Positions 14,784-22,859 of a DNA stretch of 64,000 nt are shown here, piece after piece. Origin of the DNA: JAZKID01 sp965247525 (GTDB lineage Bacteria; Pseudomonadota; Alphaproteobacteria; Rhizobiales; UBA4765); contig OZ252015.1 of NCBI GenBank assembly GCA_965247525.1, positions 310,001 through 374,000 on the forward strand, in the 5' to 3' direction. Position 1 is the stretch's first letter; every line of letters begins with the position of its first letter. The notes under the pieces are model-generated. The model had not been told where the DNA came from, did no database searches, and worked only from the letters and a program-made list of their open reading frames with translations. The translations under genes were made by a program, and so were the position numbers.

Positions 14784-15856
14784 CAGTTTCGCCAAAATCT
14801 CATTACGTGATCATTGCCCAGCAGTCTCTCATCAAACTTTTTAAAGTTCTGCGCAAGTTTTTCTGCTTTGCACAAATCTGGTATAAAGAGTGCGTCATCA
14901 CTATGATAGTTTATGTCAGATTGAATCAGCACAAGTTCATCCACAAGGTTTTGCTCAAGCAAAGATTGCGCAAGCTTTACTCCTCCTTCAACAAGAAGGC
15001 GCCTTACTCCTGATTGGGCGAGCAAATGCAATCCTTCCAGCAAAAAATTGTTTTCTGGTAAAATTTCAACAGACATATTTGCAGCCGTCAGCAAAGAACA
15101 GTCATGCCCTGAAGTTGTCATTAATGTTGTCGGGAAAGAAAACGCAGATTGCACCATAGCAGATGTGACAGGGGTTCGCAGACGCCGATCAAGAATGACA
15201 CGGCGCGGGCTGCGCTTTTCAAGACCTTGAAGCCGGCAGGTCAATAGCGGGTCGTCCGCAAGAACAGTTCCGCTGCCGACAGCAATTGCATCAGCCTGGG
15301 AGCGAAGGCGATGTGTGAAAGTGTTGGCATTCTCGCCGGTAATAAGCAGTCGATTGTTTCTTCGTCCCATCACGCCATTTGCAGTAACCGCAAGCTTTAG
15401 CTGTAAAAACGGGCGTTGTTTTTCAATTGCAATAATATGACCCGCATGGTCGCGGGCAGCCTCATATTCGCAAACTTCGGATAAAACCTCTACACCCGCT
15501 GCTTGCATTTTTTGTTTTCCTTGCCCTGCCGTCAGCGGGTTAGGATCTTTCACAGCATACACAACGCGGGCAATGCCTGCGCCGATCAATACATCACAGC
15601 ATGGCGGCGTTTTGCCATGATGCGCGCAAGGTTCAAGCGTGACATAGGCTGTTGCGCCTTTTGCGTTCGCACCCGCTTCATCAAGCGCCAGACTTTCCGC
15701 GTGAGGGCGTCCGCCAATGGCCGTTATGCCTCTGCCAACGACACTTCCTTCACGAACAATCAGGCAGGCAACAGACGGGTTTGAGGATGTAAGCCCAAGA
15801 TGACGGCGGCCAAAACGCAGAGCCGCATTCATCCATTTCAAATCATGATTGTGCAT
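14783..15856 (-). CDS. ribD: Bifunctional riboflavin deaminase/reductase
   Basis: RibD deaminates and then reduces the pyrimidine intermediate of riboflavin synthesis. The 357 residues have an N-terminal zinc deaminase domain with HAE (GGRPHAESLALDEAG) and PCAHHGKTPPC, and a C-terminal NADPH reductase domain with ADAIAVGSGTVLADDPLLTCR and RLLVEGGVKLAQSLL. Fourteen bases separate it from nrdR. No RFN/FMN riboswitch was seen upstream, as expected for a gene inside a longer operon. Confidence 0.96.
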   Translation of the reverse strand: MHNHDLKWMNAALRFGRRHLGLTSSNPSVACLIVREGSVVGRGITAIGGRPHAESLALDEAGANAKGATAYVTLEPCAHHGKTPPCCDVLIGAGIARVVYAVKDPNPLTAGQGKQKMQAAGVEVLSEVCEYEAARDHAGHIIAIEKQRPFLQLKLAVTANGVMGRRNNRLLITGENANTFTHRLRSQADAIAVGSGTVLADDPLLTCRLQGLEKRSPRRVILDRRLRTPVTSAMVQSAFSFPTTLMTTSGHDCSLLTAANMSVEILPENNFLLEGLHLLAQSGVRRLLVEGGVKLAQSLLEQNLVDELVLIQSDINYHSDDALFIPDLCKAEKLAQNFKKFDERLLGNDHVMRFWRN

Positions 15857-15870
15857 GACAGGAGCCCGCT

Positions 15871-16347
15871 TTACACGCGCGGGCGGCGTGGTGTTTCAAC
15901 AGGCGAGAGTTCATCGATAACATTCTTGAAATCTTCTGCGCCTTTGAAATCGCGGTAAACCGATGCAAAGCGGGCAAAGGCAACATCATCAAGCTGTTTA
16001 AGACCTTCAAGTACCATTTTGCCGATGCGCACAGATGACACTTCGTTTTGACCTGACTCTTCGATATCGCGGACAATTTTGTTGATCCATGCATCCACGC
16101 GCTCCTGCTCGACAGGGCGTTTGCGAAGCGCGATTGCAACGGAGCGCTCCAATTTGCTTCTATCAAATACAGTGCGCTCGCCGGAACGTTTGATAACAAT
16201 AAGCTCGCGGGCAAAGATGCGCTCAAATGTCGTGAACCGGCCCTGGCATTTTGGGCAGATTCGACGGCGCCGAATGGCACTGTGCTCATCTGTCGGGCGC
16301 GAGTCTTTCACTTGCGTATCGAGTGCGGAACAATAAGGGCAACGCAT
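15871..16347 (-). CDS. nrdR: Transcriptional repressor NrdR
   Basis: NrdR represses ribonucleotide reductase genes according to dATP/ATP status. The 158 residues have a zinc ribbon (MRCPYCSALDTQVKDSR and ICPKCQGRFTTFE) and an ATP-cone domain (VIKRSGERTVFDRSKLERSV). It lies nine bases downstream of glyA, the standard glyA-nrdR-ribD order. Confidence 0.97.
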   Translation of the reverse strand: MRCPYCSALDTQVKDSRPTDEHSAIRRRRICPKCQGRFTTFERIFARELIVIKRSGERTVFDRSKLERSVAIALRKRPVEQERVDAWINKIVRDIEESGQNEVSSVRIGKMVLEGLKQLDDVAFARFASVYRDFKGAEDFKNVIDELSPVETPRRPRV

Positions 16348-16356
16348 AAATCTACT

Positions 16357-17658
16357 CTAGGTGTATATAGGGAAACGCGCGGTGAGCGCCAGTGCACGTT
16401 CTTTGACATTCTGTTCGACGCTGACAGTGCCTTCGCCTGTGTCGGATATTGCATCGATAACTTCCGCGATCATTTGGCCGACTTGCTGAAACTCGGCCAT
16501 GCCAAATCCGCGCGTTGTGCAGGCCGGTGTTCCGACGCGAACACCCGATGTCACCATCGGTTTTTCAGGGTCATATGGAATACCGTTTTTATTGCAGGTA
16601 ATGTTCGCGCGTGCCAACGCTTTTTCTGCTGAATTGCCTTTGACGCCTTTCGGGCGAAGATCGACGAGCATTAAATGATTGTCCGTGCCGCCAGAAACAA
16701 TATCGAGACCTGCCGATTTCAGGCTGCCCGCAAGTGTTTTGGCATTCTCAACAATTGCTTGCGTGTAAGCTTTAAAAGATGGCTCCAGCGCCTCGCCAAA
16801 AGCAACAGCTTTTGCCGCAATAACGTGCATGAGGGGTCCGCCTTGCAAACCGGGGAAAACCGCCGAATTGATTTTTTTGGCAATCGCTTCGTCATTGCAA
16901 AGGATCATGCCGCCACGGGGGCCGCGCAGTGTTTTATGCGTGGTGGTCGTGACAACATGCGCATGAGGAAGCGGGCTTGGGTGCACGCCGCCCGCTACAA
17001 GGCCGGCGAAATGTGCCATGTCCACCATGAACAATGCGCCCACTTCATCGGCAATGTCACGAAAGCGCGCAAAATCCCAAAAACGCGAATATCCTGAACC
17101 GCCCGCCAGAATAAGCTTGGGCTTTGTCTTTCGCGCAATGCGCGCCACTTCATCCATGTCGATGATATTGTCATCGCTGCGCACGCCGTAAGGCACTGGG
17201 TTAAACCATTTACCGGACAGGTTGACGGGGCTGCCATGCGTTAAGTGTCCGCCGCAATTAAGATCGAGCCCCATGAAAGTGTCACCGGGTTGAAGCAGCG
17301 CCAAAAATACAGCCTGATTGGCCTGCGCCCCGGAATGGGGTTGCACATTTGCAAAATGACAACCAAAAAGTTTTTTGGCACGCTCAATAGCAAGTGTTTC
17401 GGCAATGTCGACAAATTGGCAGCCGCCATAATACCGCTTGCCGGGATAACCTTCAGCATATTTATTTGTAAGCACAGAACCCTGTGCTTCGAGCACGGCG
17501 CGCGAAACGATATTTTCAGAGGCAATAAGTTCAATTTCATTTTGCTGGCGATGCAGTTCGCTTTCAATCGCGCTGAATAATTCCTGGTCGCGGTTTTCAA
17601 GTGATGTATTGAAAAAATCTTGCGTCTTTTCCATCTGTTTCTGACTGTTATTGCTCAT
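16357..17658 (-). CDS. glyA: Serine hydroxymethyltransferase
   Basis: GlyA interconverts serine and glycine with tetrahydrofolate, supplying one-carbon units. The 433-residue form starts at the ATG at 17658, preceded by a G-rich ribosome site (GGGGGCGAG). Signatures are IELIASENIVSRAVLEAQGS, GYPGKRYYGGC, and the pyridoxal-phosphate Lys in VTTTTHKTLRGPRGGMIL. It is the first gene of the leftward operon through thiL, although the 57-codon gene upstream may be on the same transcript. A CACATA-TGG-TATGTG hairpin lies just upstream. Confidence 0.97.
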   Translation of the reverse strand: MSNNSQKQMEKTQDFFNTSLENRDQELFSAIESELHRQQNEIELIASENIVSRAVLEAQGSVLTNKYAEGYPGKRYYGGCQFVDIAETLAIERAKKLFGCHFANVQPHSGAQANQAVFLALLQPGDTFMGLDLNCGGHLTHGSPVNLSGKWFNPVPYGVRSDDNIIDMDEVARIARKTKPKLILAGGSGYSRFWDFARFRDIADEVGALFMVDMAHFAGLVAGGVHPSPLPHAHVVTTTTHKTLRGPRGGMILCNDEAIAKKINSAVFPGLQGGPLMHVIAAKAVAFGEALEPSFKAYTQAIVENAKTLAGSLKSAGLDIVSGGTDNHLMLVDLRPKGVKGNSAEKALARANITCNKNGIPYDPEKPMVTSGVRVGTPACTTRGFGMAEFQQVGQMIAEVIDAISDTGEGTVSVEQNVKERALALTARFPIYT

Positions 17659-17729
17659 CTCGCCCCCGCCAACCACATATGGTATGTGCTAGCAAGTGAC
17701 GCCTGCTGGTGCAATGGAATAATGATTTA

Positions 17730-17903
17730 TCACGACAGTTTGCGCAGTAATGACGAAGTCGCGAGTTTCTCAAGGTCTTTTGGGTTGGCGTTGAGAGGTC
17801 CTGAAACCGTGACTTCAACTGCTGTTTGCGCGTCGATGGCCGTGCATTTACGGTAAGGACCAAGCGCAAGATGTTCGAATATAATTTCGCGCCTGGTTGT
17901 CAT
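17730..17903 (-). CDS. Small conserved protein upstream of glyA (DUF6898-like)
   Basis: A 57-residue frame runs from the ATG at 17903 to a TGA at 17730. It reads like a compact beta-sheet and helix protein: TTRREIIFEHLALGPYRKC, then AIDAQTAVEVTVSGPLNAN, then a helical end. Small proteins of this pattern, with a conserved AIDA...TGxEV..xGP core, are annotated in alphaproteobacteria as DUF6898, to my recollection. It begins 15 bases after the L,D-transpeptidase stop and ends 71 bases before glyA. Function unknown. Confidence 0.65.
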   Translation of the reverse strand: MTTRREIIFEHLALGPYRKCTAIDAQTAVEVTVSGPLNANPKDLEKLATSSLLRKLS

Positions 17904-17918
17904 TGATGAAAGTCTATA

Positions 17919-19232
17919 TCAACCTTTGTCGCCGCGAACGGGCTTTTTGCTGCCCGGAACAAAGGCCTGTGGGCCAACGCGATCAAACGGTGTTGCTGGC
18001 ATCGAATAATCGCCTGCAAGATGCATTTTATCGCGACCATAAATATCATCACGAAATTGAACACCCTCTTCATTGGCCCATGCGGTAATATACACCCAGT
18101 AAACAGGCACGGCTTTGGTAAGTGACACGTCAATGCGTTCGTCCATTCGTACAGCCTGATCAATACGACCGCGCGACCACTCCGAATTTTCTTTTAAAAG
18201 CCATGTCACAAGATCACGAACGTTTTGCACACGCGCGCAACCTGACGAATGAAAGCGCGCATTTTCTCCAAACAAAGATTTTTGCGGCGTATCGTGCATA
18301 TAAACAGATTCAGTATTGGGCATGCCAAGACGGACAGACCCCATGGAGTTGATATCGCCAGGGTCTTGCGTGAAGCGGAAGTTGATCGCTTCCATTGTCG
18401 ACCAGTTGATCTGGTTCGGTGGCAGTTCAGCACCTTTTTTATCGTAAATGCGGATGTGATTTTCCGTTAGATAGTTCGGATCTTTTTGCATTTTCGGAAT
18501 CAGATCTTTGCGGATAATTGAACCCGGCACTGTCCAGAATGGATTGAAATTGATTTCGCGGATTTTGACAGCAAGAATGGGCGACTGCCTGTCGATTTTA
18601 CCAACAACAGTTCCATGGCGCTGCACCACAACACCATTTTCAACAGCCTCGAGCTGTGTCGCTGGAATATTCATGGCAACAAAGCGCGCGCCAAGGTCTG
18701 ATGGAATGGATTTGAGACGTGGAAGATTAAGCTCAAGCTGTCTCAAACGCTCGTCAGCGGGAACGTTGAGCGCAACAAATGTGTCTGCACCTACCCGGCC
18801 CGTTGGCTGGAGGCCGTGGCGCGCCTGAAACCTGCGAACTGCTGTCTGCACAAAGGTATCAAAAGCATCGGAGCGACCAACATTCTGCGTCAGATCGCCT
18901 GAAATCATCAAACGACGACGCAGAGCCGTCACGGCGGATGTCTGCGCGCCCACCTGCAACACTTCACCAGAAGGAACTTTGTTCCAGCCACCTTTTTGGA
19001 CAATATCTTTATATTGCACGATTGCCGCTTCAGTGCCGGCTGTTGATTGCGGGCTCAGCGTTGGCGTCAACACATGTTGCGTCGTAGCCTCATCAGGCGT
19101 CGAAACGTCAAAGCCCTCAGTCCAGTCAAGTCCTGACTGCGGCTCCTGTGCTTTTGCGTGCGGCATAAATACCATGACAGCTAAGCTAAATGCGAGTGGC
19201 TTTAAAAGGCCTCGAGCAGGTGATGTCATCAT
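17919..19232 (-). CDS. ldtP: Periplasmic L,D-transpeptidase with peptidoglycan-binding domain
   Basis: The enzyme forms 3-3 cross-links in peptidoglycan or attaches envelope proteins to it. The 437 residues have a signal peptide (about 1-28, ending MPHAKAQ), a peptidoglycan-binding_1 domain (about 100-150, VQTAVRRFQARHGLQPTGRV), and a YkuD catalytic domain with HDTPQKSLF and the active-site FHSSGCARVQN (catalytic Cys). The start follows GGGGA. The MarR-type regulator at 20413-20931 resembles LdtR, which controls the neighbouring ldtP in Liberibacter and rhizobia, so the symbol ldtP is used by analogy. Unlike that pair, a prion-like gene lies between. Confidence 0.92.
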   Translation of the reverse strand: MMTSPARGLLKPLAFSLAVMVFMPHAKAQEPQSGLDWTEGFDVSTPDEATTQHVLTPTLSPQSTAGTEAAIVQYKDIVQKGGWNKVPSGEVLQVGAQTSAVTALRRRLMISGDLTQNVGRSDAFDTFVQTAVRRFQARHGLQPTGRVGADTFVALNVPADERLRQLELNLPRLKSIPSDLGARFVAMNIPATQLEAVENGVVVQRHGTVVGKIDRQSPILAVKIREINFNPFWTVPGSIIRKDLIPKMQKDPNYLTENHIRIYDKKGAELPPNQINWSTMEAINFRFTQDPGDINSMGSVRLGMPNTESVYMHDTPQKSLFGENARFHSSGCARVQNVRDLVTWLLKENSEWSRGRIDQAVRMDERIDVSLTKAVPVYWVYITAWANEEGVQFRDDIYGRDKMHLAGDYSMPATPFDRVGPQAFVPGSKKPVRGDKG

Positions 19233-19479
19233 CAGGTCCCCGGAAATGTAAATGAAAGCGCGATACCCAGCACAATGGCTGAATCGCTTGATTTCACCAA
19301 ATTGACGTCACAATCAGGCAAAGCTATGGCACAAACCTGAAAAAGCTTTGTTTTTGTGTAAAAATTTCAGAAATCATTAACTATAGATCTAGAAGCTTTG
19401 TTCACTACGCTTGTGAAAGCGTGAAGAAAGGCTTAATCTTAAGGCATATTATTTCAGTATTTAAGTAAAGGCAAATAAC

Positions 19480-20199
19480 ATGGCAAGCTCATATCAGTAT
19501 AACAATCCTTACAGCCAGCAGGCTTACAACCCATATTCTCAATTTGGAAGTTATGGGCAGAACCCTTTTCAGCAGGCCGTTGATCCGCTGCAGACCTTTT
19601 TCACGGGCGTCAATTACTCCCTGCCTTCGAATTACGACATTGTGCCTTACCCAACCAACAAATTGACAAATGATCTTGCCGATTTCGACAAAAATTTTCG
19701 CAAAAAAGACAATACATATGAGGCATTTCATAAACTTGGGGTCGATCAGCAGCGCAATATTCGTTACGCCGCATTTCATAACGTCGACCAGCGGGCAGTG
19801 CGCATTATCCAGATCGTCGAAAATTCCCTTGGTCCTTTGGCGGGCAATCTGACGAGCTATGACAACTGGTTTACAAGTCCGAACGACAGCTGGGCCGGCA
19901 ATGCGCAGTCAAACTGGTTCGGTGTCGATCATCCACAAAGCGGCTGGAACAATTATGCCTTCAACGGCGCAATTTTGGGCGGCCCTACACCTCCCTATTA
20001 CAATATCGACCCATATTCTCAGCAGTATGGCGGGCAGCAGTACAATGTGCCGCAGCAATACGGTTACAACCAAGGCTATTCGCCTTATCAACAGACCGGC
20101 CAGTATGGGTCCGTTCCGCAATATCAGAATGGTTATTACCCGCAGAACTACAGCCAGCAGCCTGTCAGCAATTACTGGAATACAAACTATACGTTTTAA
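19480..20199 (+). CDS. Prion-like Tyr/Gln/Asn-rich orphan protein
   Basis: No family was recognised. The 239 residues have low-complexity ends. Residues 1-45 and about 150-239 are built almost entirely of Tyr, Gln, Asn, Gly, Pro and Ser, with repeats such as NPYSQ, DPYSQQYGG, QQYNVPQQYG and GYSPYQQTGQYG. A central segment (about 50-135) is ordinary and partly helical (DLADFDKNFRKKDNTYEAF). There is no signal peptide or membrane segment. An AAAGGC ribosome site lies before the ATG, and a large terminator follows. The composition resembles phase-separating or matrix-forming proteins. It is transcribed divergently from ldtP, so both could respond to LdtR. Function unknown. Confidence 0.85.
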   Translation: MASSYQYNNPYSQQAYNPYSQFGSYGQNPFQQAVDPLQTFFTGVNYSLPSNYDIVPYPTNKLTNDLADFDKNFRKKDNTYEAFHKLGVDQQRNIRYAAFHNVDQRAVRIIQIVENSLGPLAGNLTSYDNWFTSPNDSWAGNAQSNWFGVDHPQSGWNNYAFNGAILGGPTPPYYNIDPYSQQYGGQQYNVPQQYGYNQGYSPYQQTGQYGSVPQYQNGYYPQNYSQQPVSNYWNTNYTF

Positions 20200-20225
20200 A
20201 ACTTGTTATTTTGAATAGCAAAAAA

Positions 20226-20287
20226 CGGCCTCCTGATTGTATCGTTTGCGCAAGCGCTGAGATACGGAGGCCGCTTTTCTTTTTTTC
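20226..20287. terminator. Long-stem terminator between the prion-like gene and ldtR
   Basis: CGGCCTCC (20226-20233) pairs with GGAGGCCG (20266-20273), and an inner GTATC/GATAC pair lengthens the structure. It is followed on the plus strand by CTTTTCTTTTTTT and preceded by AAAAA, so it can serve both the prion-like gene and, less strongly, the convergent ldtR. Confidence 0.7.
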
Positions 20288-20412
20288 CCAGCCCCCTAGG
20301 AAAAGTGTCTGCTCTTGTCGCGCCTGTTCCTGCAGGGCGTCCATAAGCGAAGCTGAGTGTAATTGTTTGGTTGGTTGGCGAGAGCGGTGGCCTGCTCTCG
20401 CCGAAACTTGTC

Positions 20413-20931
20413 TCAGAGACGGTAGCGGATCTGGTCAACCCAGAAGCGTTCAAGACGCTGCAAAGTCTGTGTGATCTGCTGGAAATCAGCTGTTGAGATG
20501 CCACCGACAACTTCCAAAGATGTTGCATGACGGTCATAAAGACGCTCAACAACCGAACGGATATCCTGGCCTTTGTCTGTCAGCTTGATCTTGACGGCGC
20601 GACGGTCAACGCGTGAACGCTGATGATGCACATAACCAAGGTCAACAAGCTTTTTAAGGTTGTAGCTGACGTTTGAACCGAGGTAATACCCGCGTGTTTT
20701 CAACTCGCCTGCTGTTAGTTCTGAATCACCCATATGGAAAAGGATTAAAGCCTGAACCGGGTTGACGTCTGAACGGCCTGAGCGTTCAAACTCATCCTTG
20801 ATGACATCCAAAAGCGAGCGGTGTGCGCGCTCAACATAGGAAAGAGCTTCAAGGTAGTTGGCTTTAACTTCCGGATTGTATTTTGTCGCGTCTGAATTTG
20901 GTTTCTGATCGCGTGCAAGAGTATTTGTCAT
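20413..20931 (-). CDS. ldtR: MarR-family transcriptional regulator LdtR
   Basis: This is a 172-residue winged-helix protein. The core reads NPVQALILFHMGDSELTAGE, GYYLGSNVSYNLKKLVDLGY (recognition helix region) and a wing with RSRVDRRAVKIKLTDKG. Its layout matches LdtR, which regulates L,D-transpeptidase and stress genes in Liberibacter and Sinorhizobium. The ATG at 20931 was preferred to a GTG at 20946, because the G-rich ribosome site GGGGCG overlaps that GTG. An inverted repeat at 20997-21022 upstream is a candidate autoregulatory site. Confidence 0.88.
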   Translation of the reverse strand: MTNTLARDQKPNSDATKYNPEVKANYLEALSYVERAHRSLLDVIKDEFERSGRSDVNPVQALILFHMGDSELTAGELKTRGYYLGSNVSYNLKKLVDLGYVHHQRSRVDRRAVKIKLTDKGQDIRSVVERLYDRHATSLEVVGGISTADFQQITQTLQRLERFWVDQIRYRL

Positions 20932-20996
20932 TTTGTAACGCCCCACTGTTTCAACTTCTGTTTCACATGGCAGGCTCTATCGGCCGCTCATGAATT

Positions 20997-21022
20997 GAAT
21001 TTAGCGCTATCGTGATAAATTC
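20997..21022. promoter_or_regulatory. Candidate LdtR operator upstream of ldtR
   Basis: GAATTTA (20997-21003) and TAAATTC (21016-21022) form a perfect 7-bp inverted repeat with a 12-base spacer, 66-91 bases upstream of the ldtR start codon. A further palindrome AATTCGAATT (21018-21027) overlaps it. MarR-type dimers bind such dyads and commonly autoregulate. That LdtR is the binder is inference. Confidence 0.4.
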
Positions 21023-21165
21023 GAATTAAATTACAGGCTTAAAATTCAGTAAGTCAGGACAAGGTTAAAAGTTAACCAGCAACACCGCTTAAAATACAAA
21101 TGATTAACCATGATGGTCTTGCGCGTCATGCGCAGCATTATAAATACGGCATGTATACTTCGTAT

Positions 21166-21198
21166 AAAAAAACCGGCCCTCTCTCTCCAAAGGGCCGG
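21166..21198 (-). terminator. Terminator of the 493-residue orphan gene
   Basis: CCGGCCCT (21173-21180) and AGGGCCGG (21191-21198) form a perfect 8-bp stem. On the minus strand it is followed by seven T. It lies 18 bases past the stop of the leftward gene at 21217-22698. Confidence 0.88.
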
Positions 21199-21216
21199 CT
21201 AAAACTTTGCTGGTTT

Positions 21217-22698
21217 TTAGTTCCAGATAATTGCAGGGTTCTGGAAGATATTGGTATTGGCCTGTGGCAACTGATACTGAGTGGAAAGTCCGCTCAATAT
21301 GCTTGCGATGTCCAGACCGCCTGCCTGCGGCAAATTGTAACCAGCAGCTGCCGGAAATGTCGGGCTGATGGCGCCAAGGTTACGCGCATTCTGTGCGTTG
21401 ATCCATGCAAGAATTTGCTGGGTGTAAGCATCATTTTGTGCAACCTGAGGCAATGTCGAAGCAGATGTTGTCTGCGGTGCAGTTGGCGAGGCAGGAAAGA
21501 TTGAAGGGATTGAGGTTGGAACACCTGCCAGTACCTGCGGCAACTGTGCTGGAACTGTGCCTGGTATCGTTGTCTGTGCTGCCACGTTTGGAATGCCTGT
21601 TGACGCTCCTAGATCATTTGATATAGCACCGCTGCCAAACAAAACGTCGACGTCGGAACCGTCTTTTCCTGCATTCGCAAGTTTGAAGTTCTCATGAAGT
21701 CCTGCAAGCATCGCTTCACGAAGATTGGTGCGCGTGAACGCTTTGCCAGCTTTCTCAGCTATATCCATCTGCGACATGACTAGAGGCAATGTTTCTTCAA
21801 GACCTGAGCGCGTCAGGATTTGCTCTACAAAACCGCGTGGCAGTGATGCCTGCGGATTGGCGGCAAGCCAGCTGGCCTGATCCAGTGGTTTTCCATCAGG
21901 GCCAATATTGCCGCGTGGGAAATCTGCCGGTGTGCTGATAATTGTCTTTACGCCTGTGCCCGCACCGATCGCTGCACTTCCTGCAAGCATGTTGAGAAGG
22001 GTTGCATCGTCGATTTTGCCATCAGCCGTATTTGCCGAAAGCGCAAAGCCCGTATTTGTATATTGCATGCGCAGCAGGCCTTTTTGAAGAAGTTCATTGG
22101 CCTTAAATGCCGAACCTTCAATTTTGATTGGCTTTGGTGGCTCGGGAAGTTTGTCGATGTAAGCAATCTTGGGATCAAAAACCAGACCACCCATTGCAAC
22201 AGCCTGTTTGCCGTCGACATTCATGACTGCATCTTCAGCACTTAAAGTGCCGTCGAATGCAGGACCTGACGCGTCGCCACCCTCTTTGCTTGCCATACGG
22301 GCAAGAATTGAAAGCGCAACTTCATCAATATTGAATTCTTCAGGTTTGCCATCAAGATCAATGCCTTTGACGAGCGGCAAAGTTCCAAGCGAAATCGCTT
22401 TGCCGTCTTTGCCTTTTAAAACGTTGAAGTTGTTCATCAACGAACGCGCTTCTGTGTAAACAGCCTCGCGAATGCCTGCAAACTCGTCTGCGCTAAGAAC
22501 TTTGCCATTGCGCAATGCTGTGACGCCTTTCGGCATTGTTGCTTTGGGATCTGTGTCTGCTGTCACCAGCAGCTTAACGCCTTTAAGCTGCTCGATAAAA
22601 ATTTCTTTTGTCGCATCAGGCTTGCCTTCAACGTAGCTTGCAAGAAGCTTCTGATAATTTTCATCAAGGCCGATTTTGGCTGGTTCACGAATAGGCAT
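21217..22698 (-). CDS. Orphan 493-residue protein with low-complexity C-terminus
   Basis: No family was recognised. The N-terminal 350 residues look globular, with several GKDGK/DLDGKPEE-type turns and helices. Residues from about 365 to 430 are Pro, Thr, Ser and Ala-rich (such as TTIPGTVPAQLPQVLAGVP). The last 60 residues are Gln/Asn/Tyr-rich and end in NPAIIWN. There is no signal peptide or membrane segment. The ATG at 22698 follows AGGAGAGA and a strong terminator follows the stop, so it is a well-formed single gene. It shares the Gln/Asn/Tyr-rich tail style with the prion-like protein on the other side of ldtR, so the two may belong together. Function unknown. Confidence 0.85.
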   Translation of the reverse strand: MPIREPAKIGLDENYQKLLASYVEGKPDATKEIFIEQLKGVKLLVTADTDPKATMPKGVTALRNGKVLSADEFAGIREAVYTEARSLMNNFNVLKGKDGKAISLGTLPLVKGIDLDGKPEEFNIDEVALSILARMASKEGGDASGPAFDGTLSAEDAVMNVDGKQAVAMGGLVFDPKIAYIDKLPEPPKPIKIEGSAFKANELLQKGLLRMQYTNTGFALSANTADGKIDDATLLNMLAGSAAIGAGTGVKTIISTPADFPRGNIGPDGKPLDQASWLAANPQASLPRGFVEQILTRSGLEETLPLVMSQMDIAEKAGKAFTRTNLREAMLAGLHENFKLANAGKDGSDVDVLFGSGAISNDLGASTGIPNVAAQTTIPGTVPAQLPQVLAGVPTSIPSIFPASPTAPQTTSASTLPQVAQNDAYTQQILAWINAQNARNLGAISPTFPAAAGYNLPQAGGLDIASILSGLSTQYQLPQANTNIFQNPAIIWN

Positions 22699-22760
22699 AA
22701 TTCTCTCCTGAAATCACAAAAATAAAAATTCAAAAATATAACTTGCGTCGATCTTAAGGC

Positions 22761-22797
22761 GTTAATCGGGTTTCAGAAAATGAAACCTTTGATTAAC
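22761..22797. repeat. Nested inverted repeat downstream of mmsB
   Basis: An inner stem GGTTTCA-GAAAA-TGAAACC (22769-22787) lies inside an outer stem GTTAATC/GATTAAC (22761-22767 and 22791-22797). There is no T-run, so it is not a textbook terminator. It may end or stabilise the valine operon mRNA, or act in the promoter of the next leftward gene. Confidence 0.4.
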
Positions 22798-22859
22798 CCT
22801 AACGTTTCGATTGAAATTCAAATGCTATGGATCTTGCGCGTGCAAGCGCACAAATAATA

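Noticed and set aside
18414..18428. GTTC-N7-GTTC, the alphaproteobacterial LexA box pattern
   Set aside because: It is inside the L,D-transpeptidase coding region, far from any promoter; chance occurrence is likely.
21152..21166. loxP-like arm (TATACTTCGTATA)
   Set aside because: Only one half-element with an imperfect match, next to a terminator and with no recombinase gene. It is a small chance hairpin.
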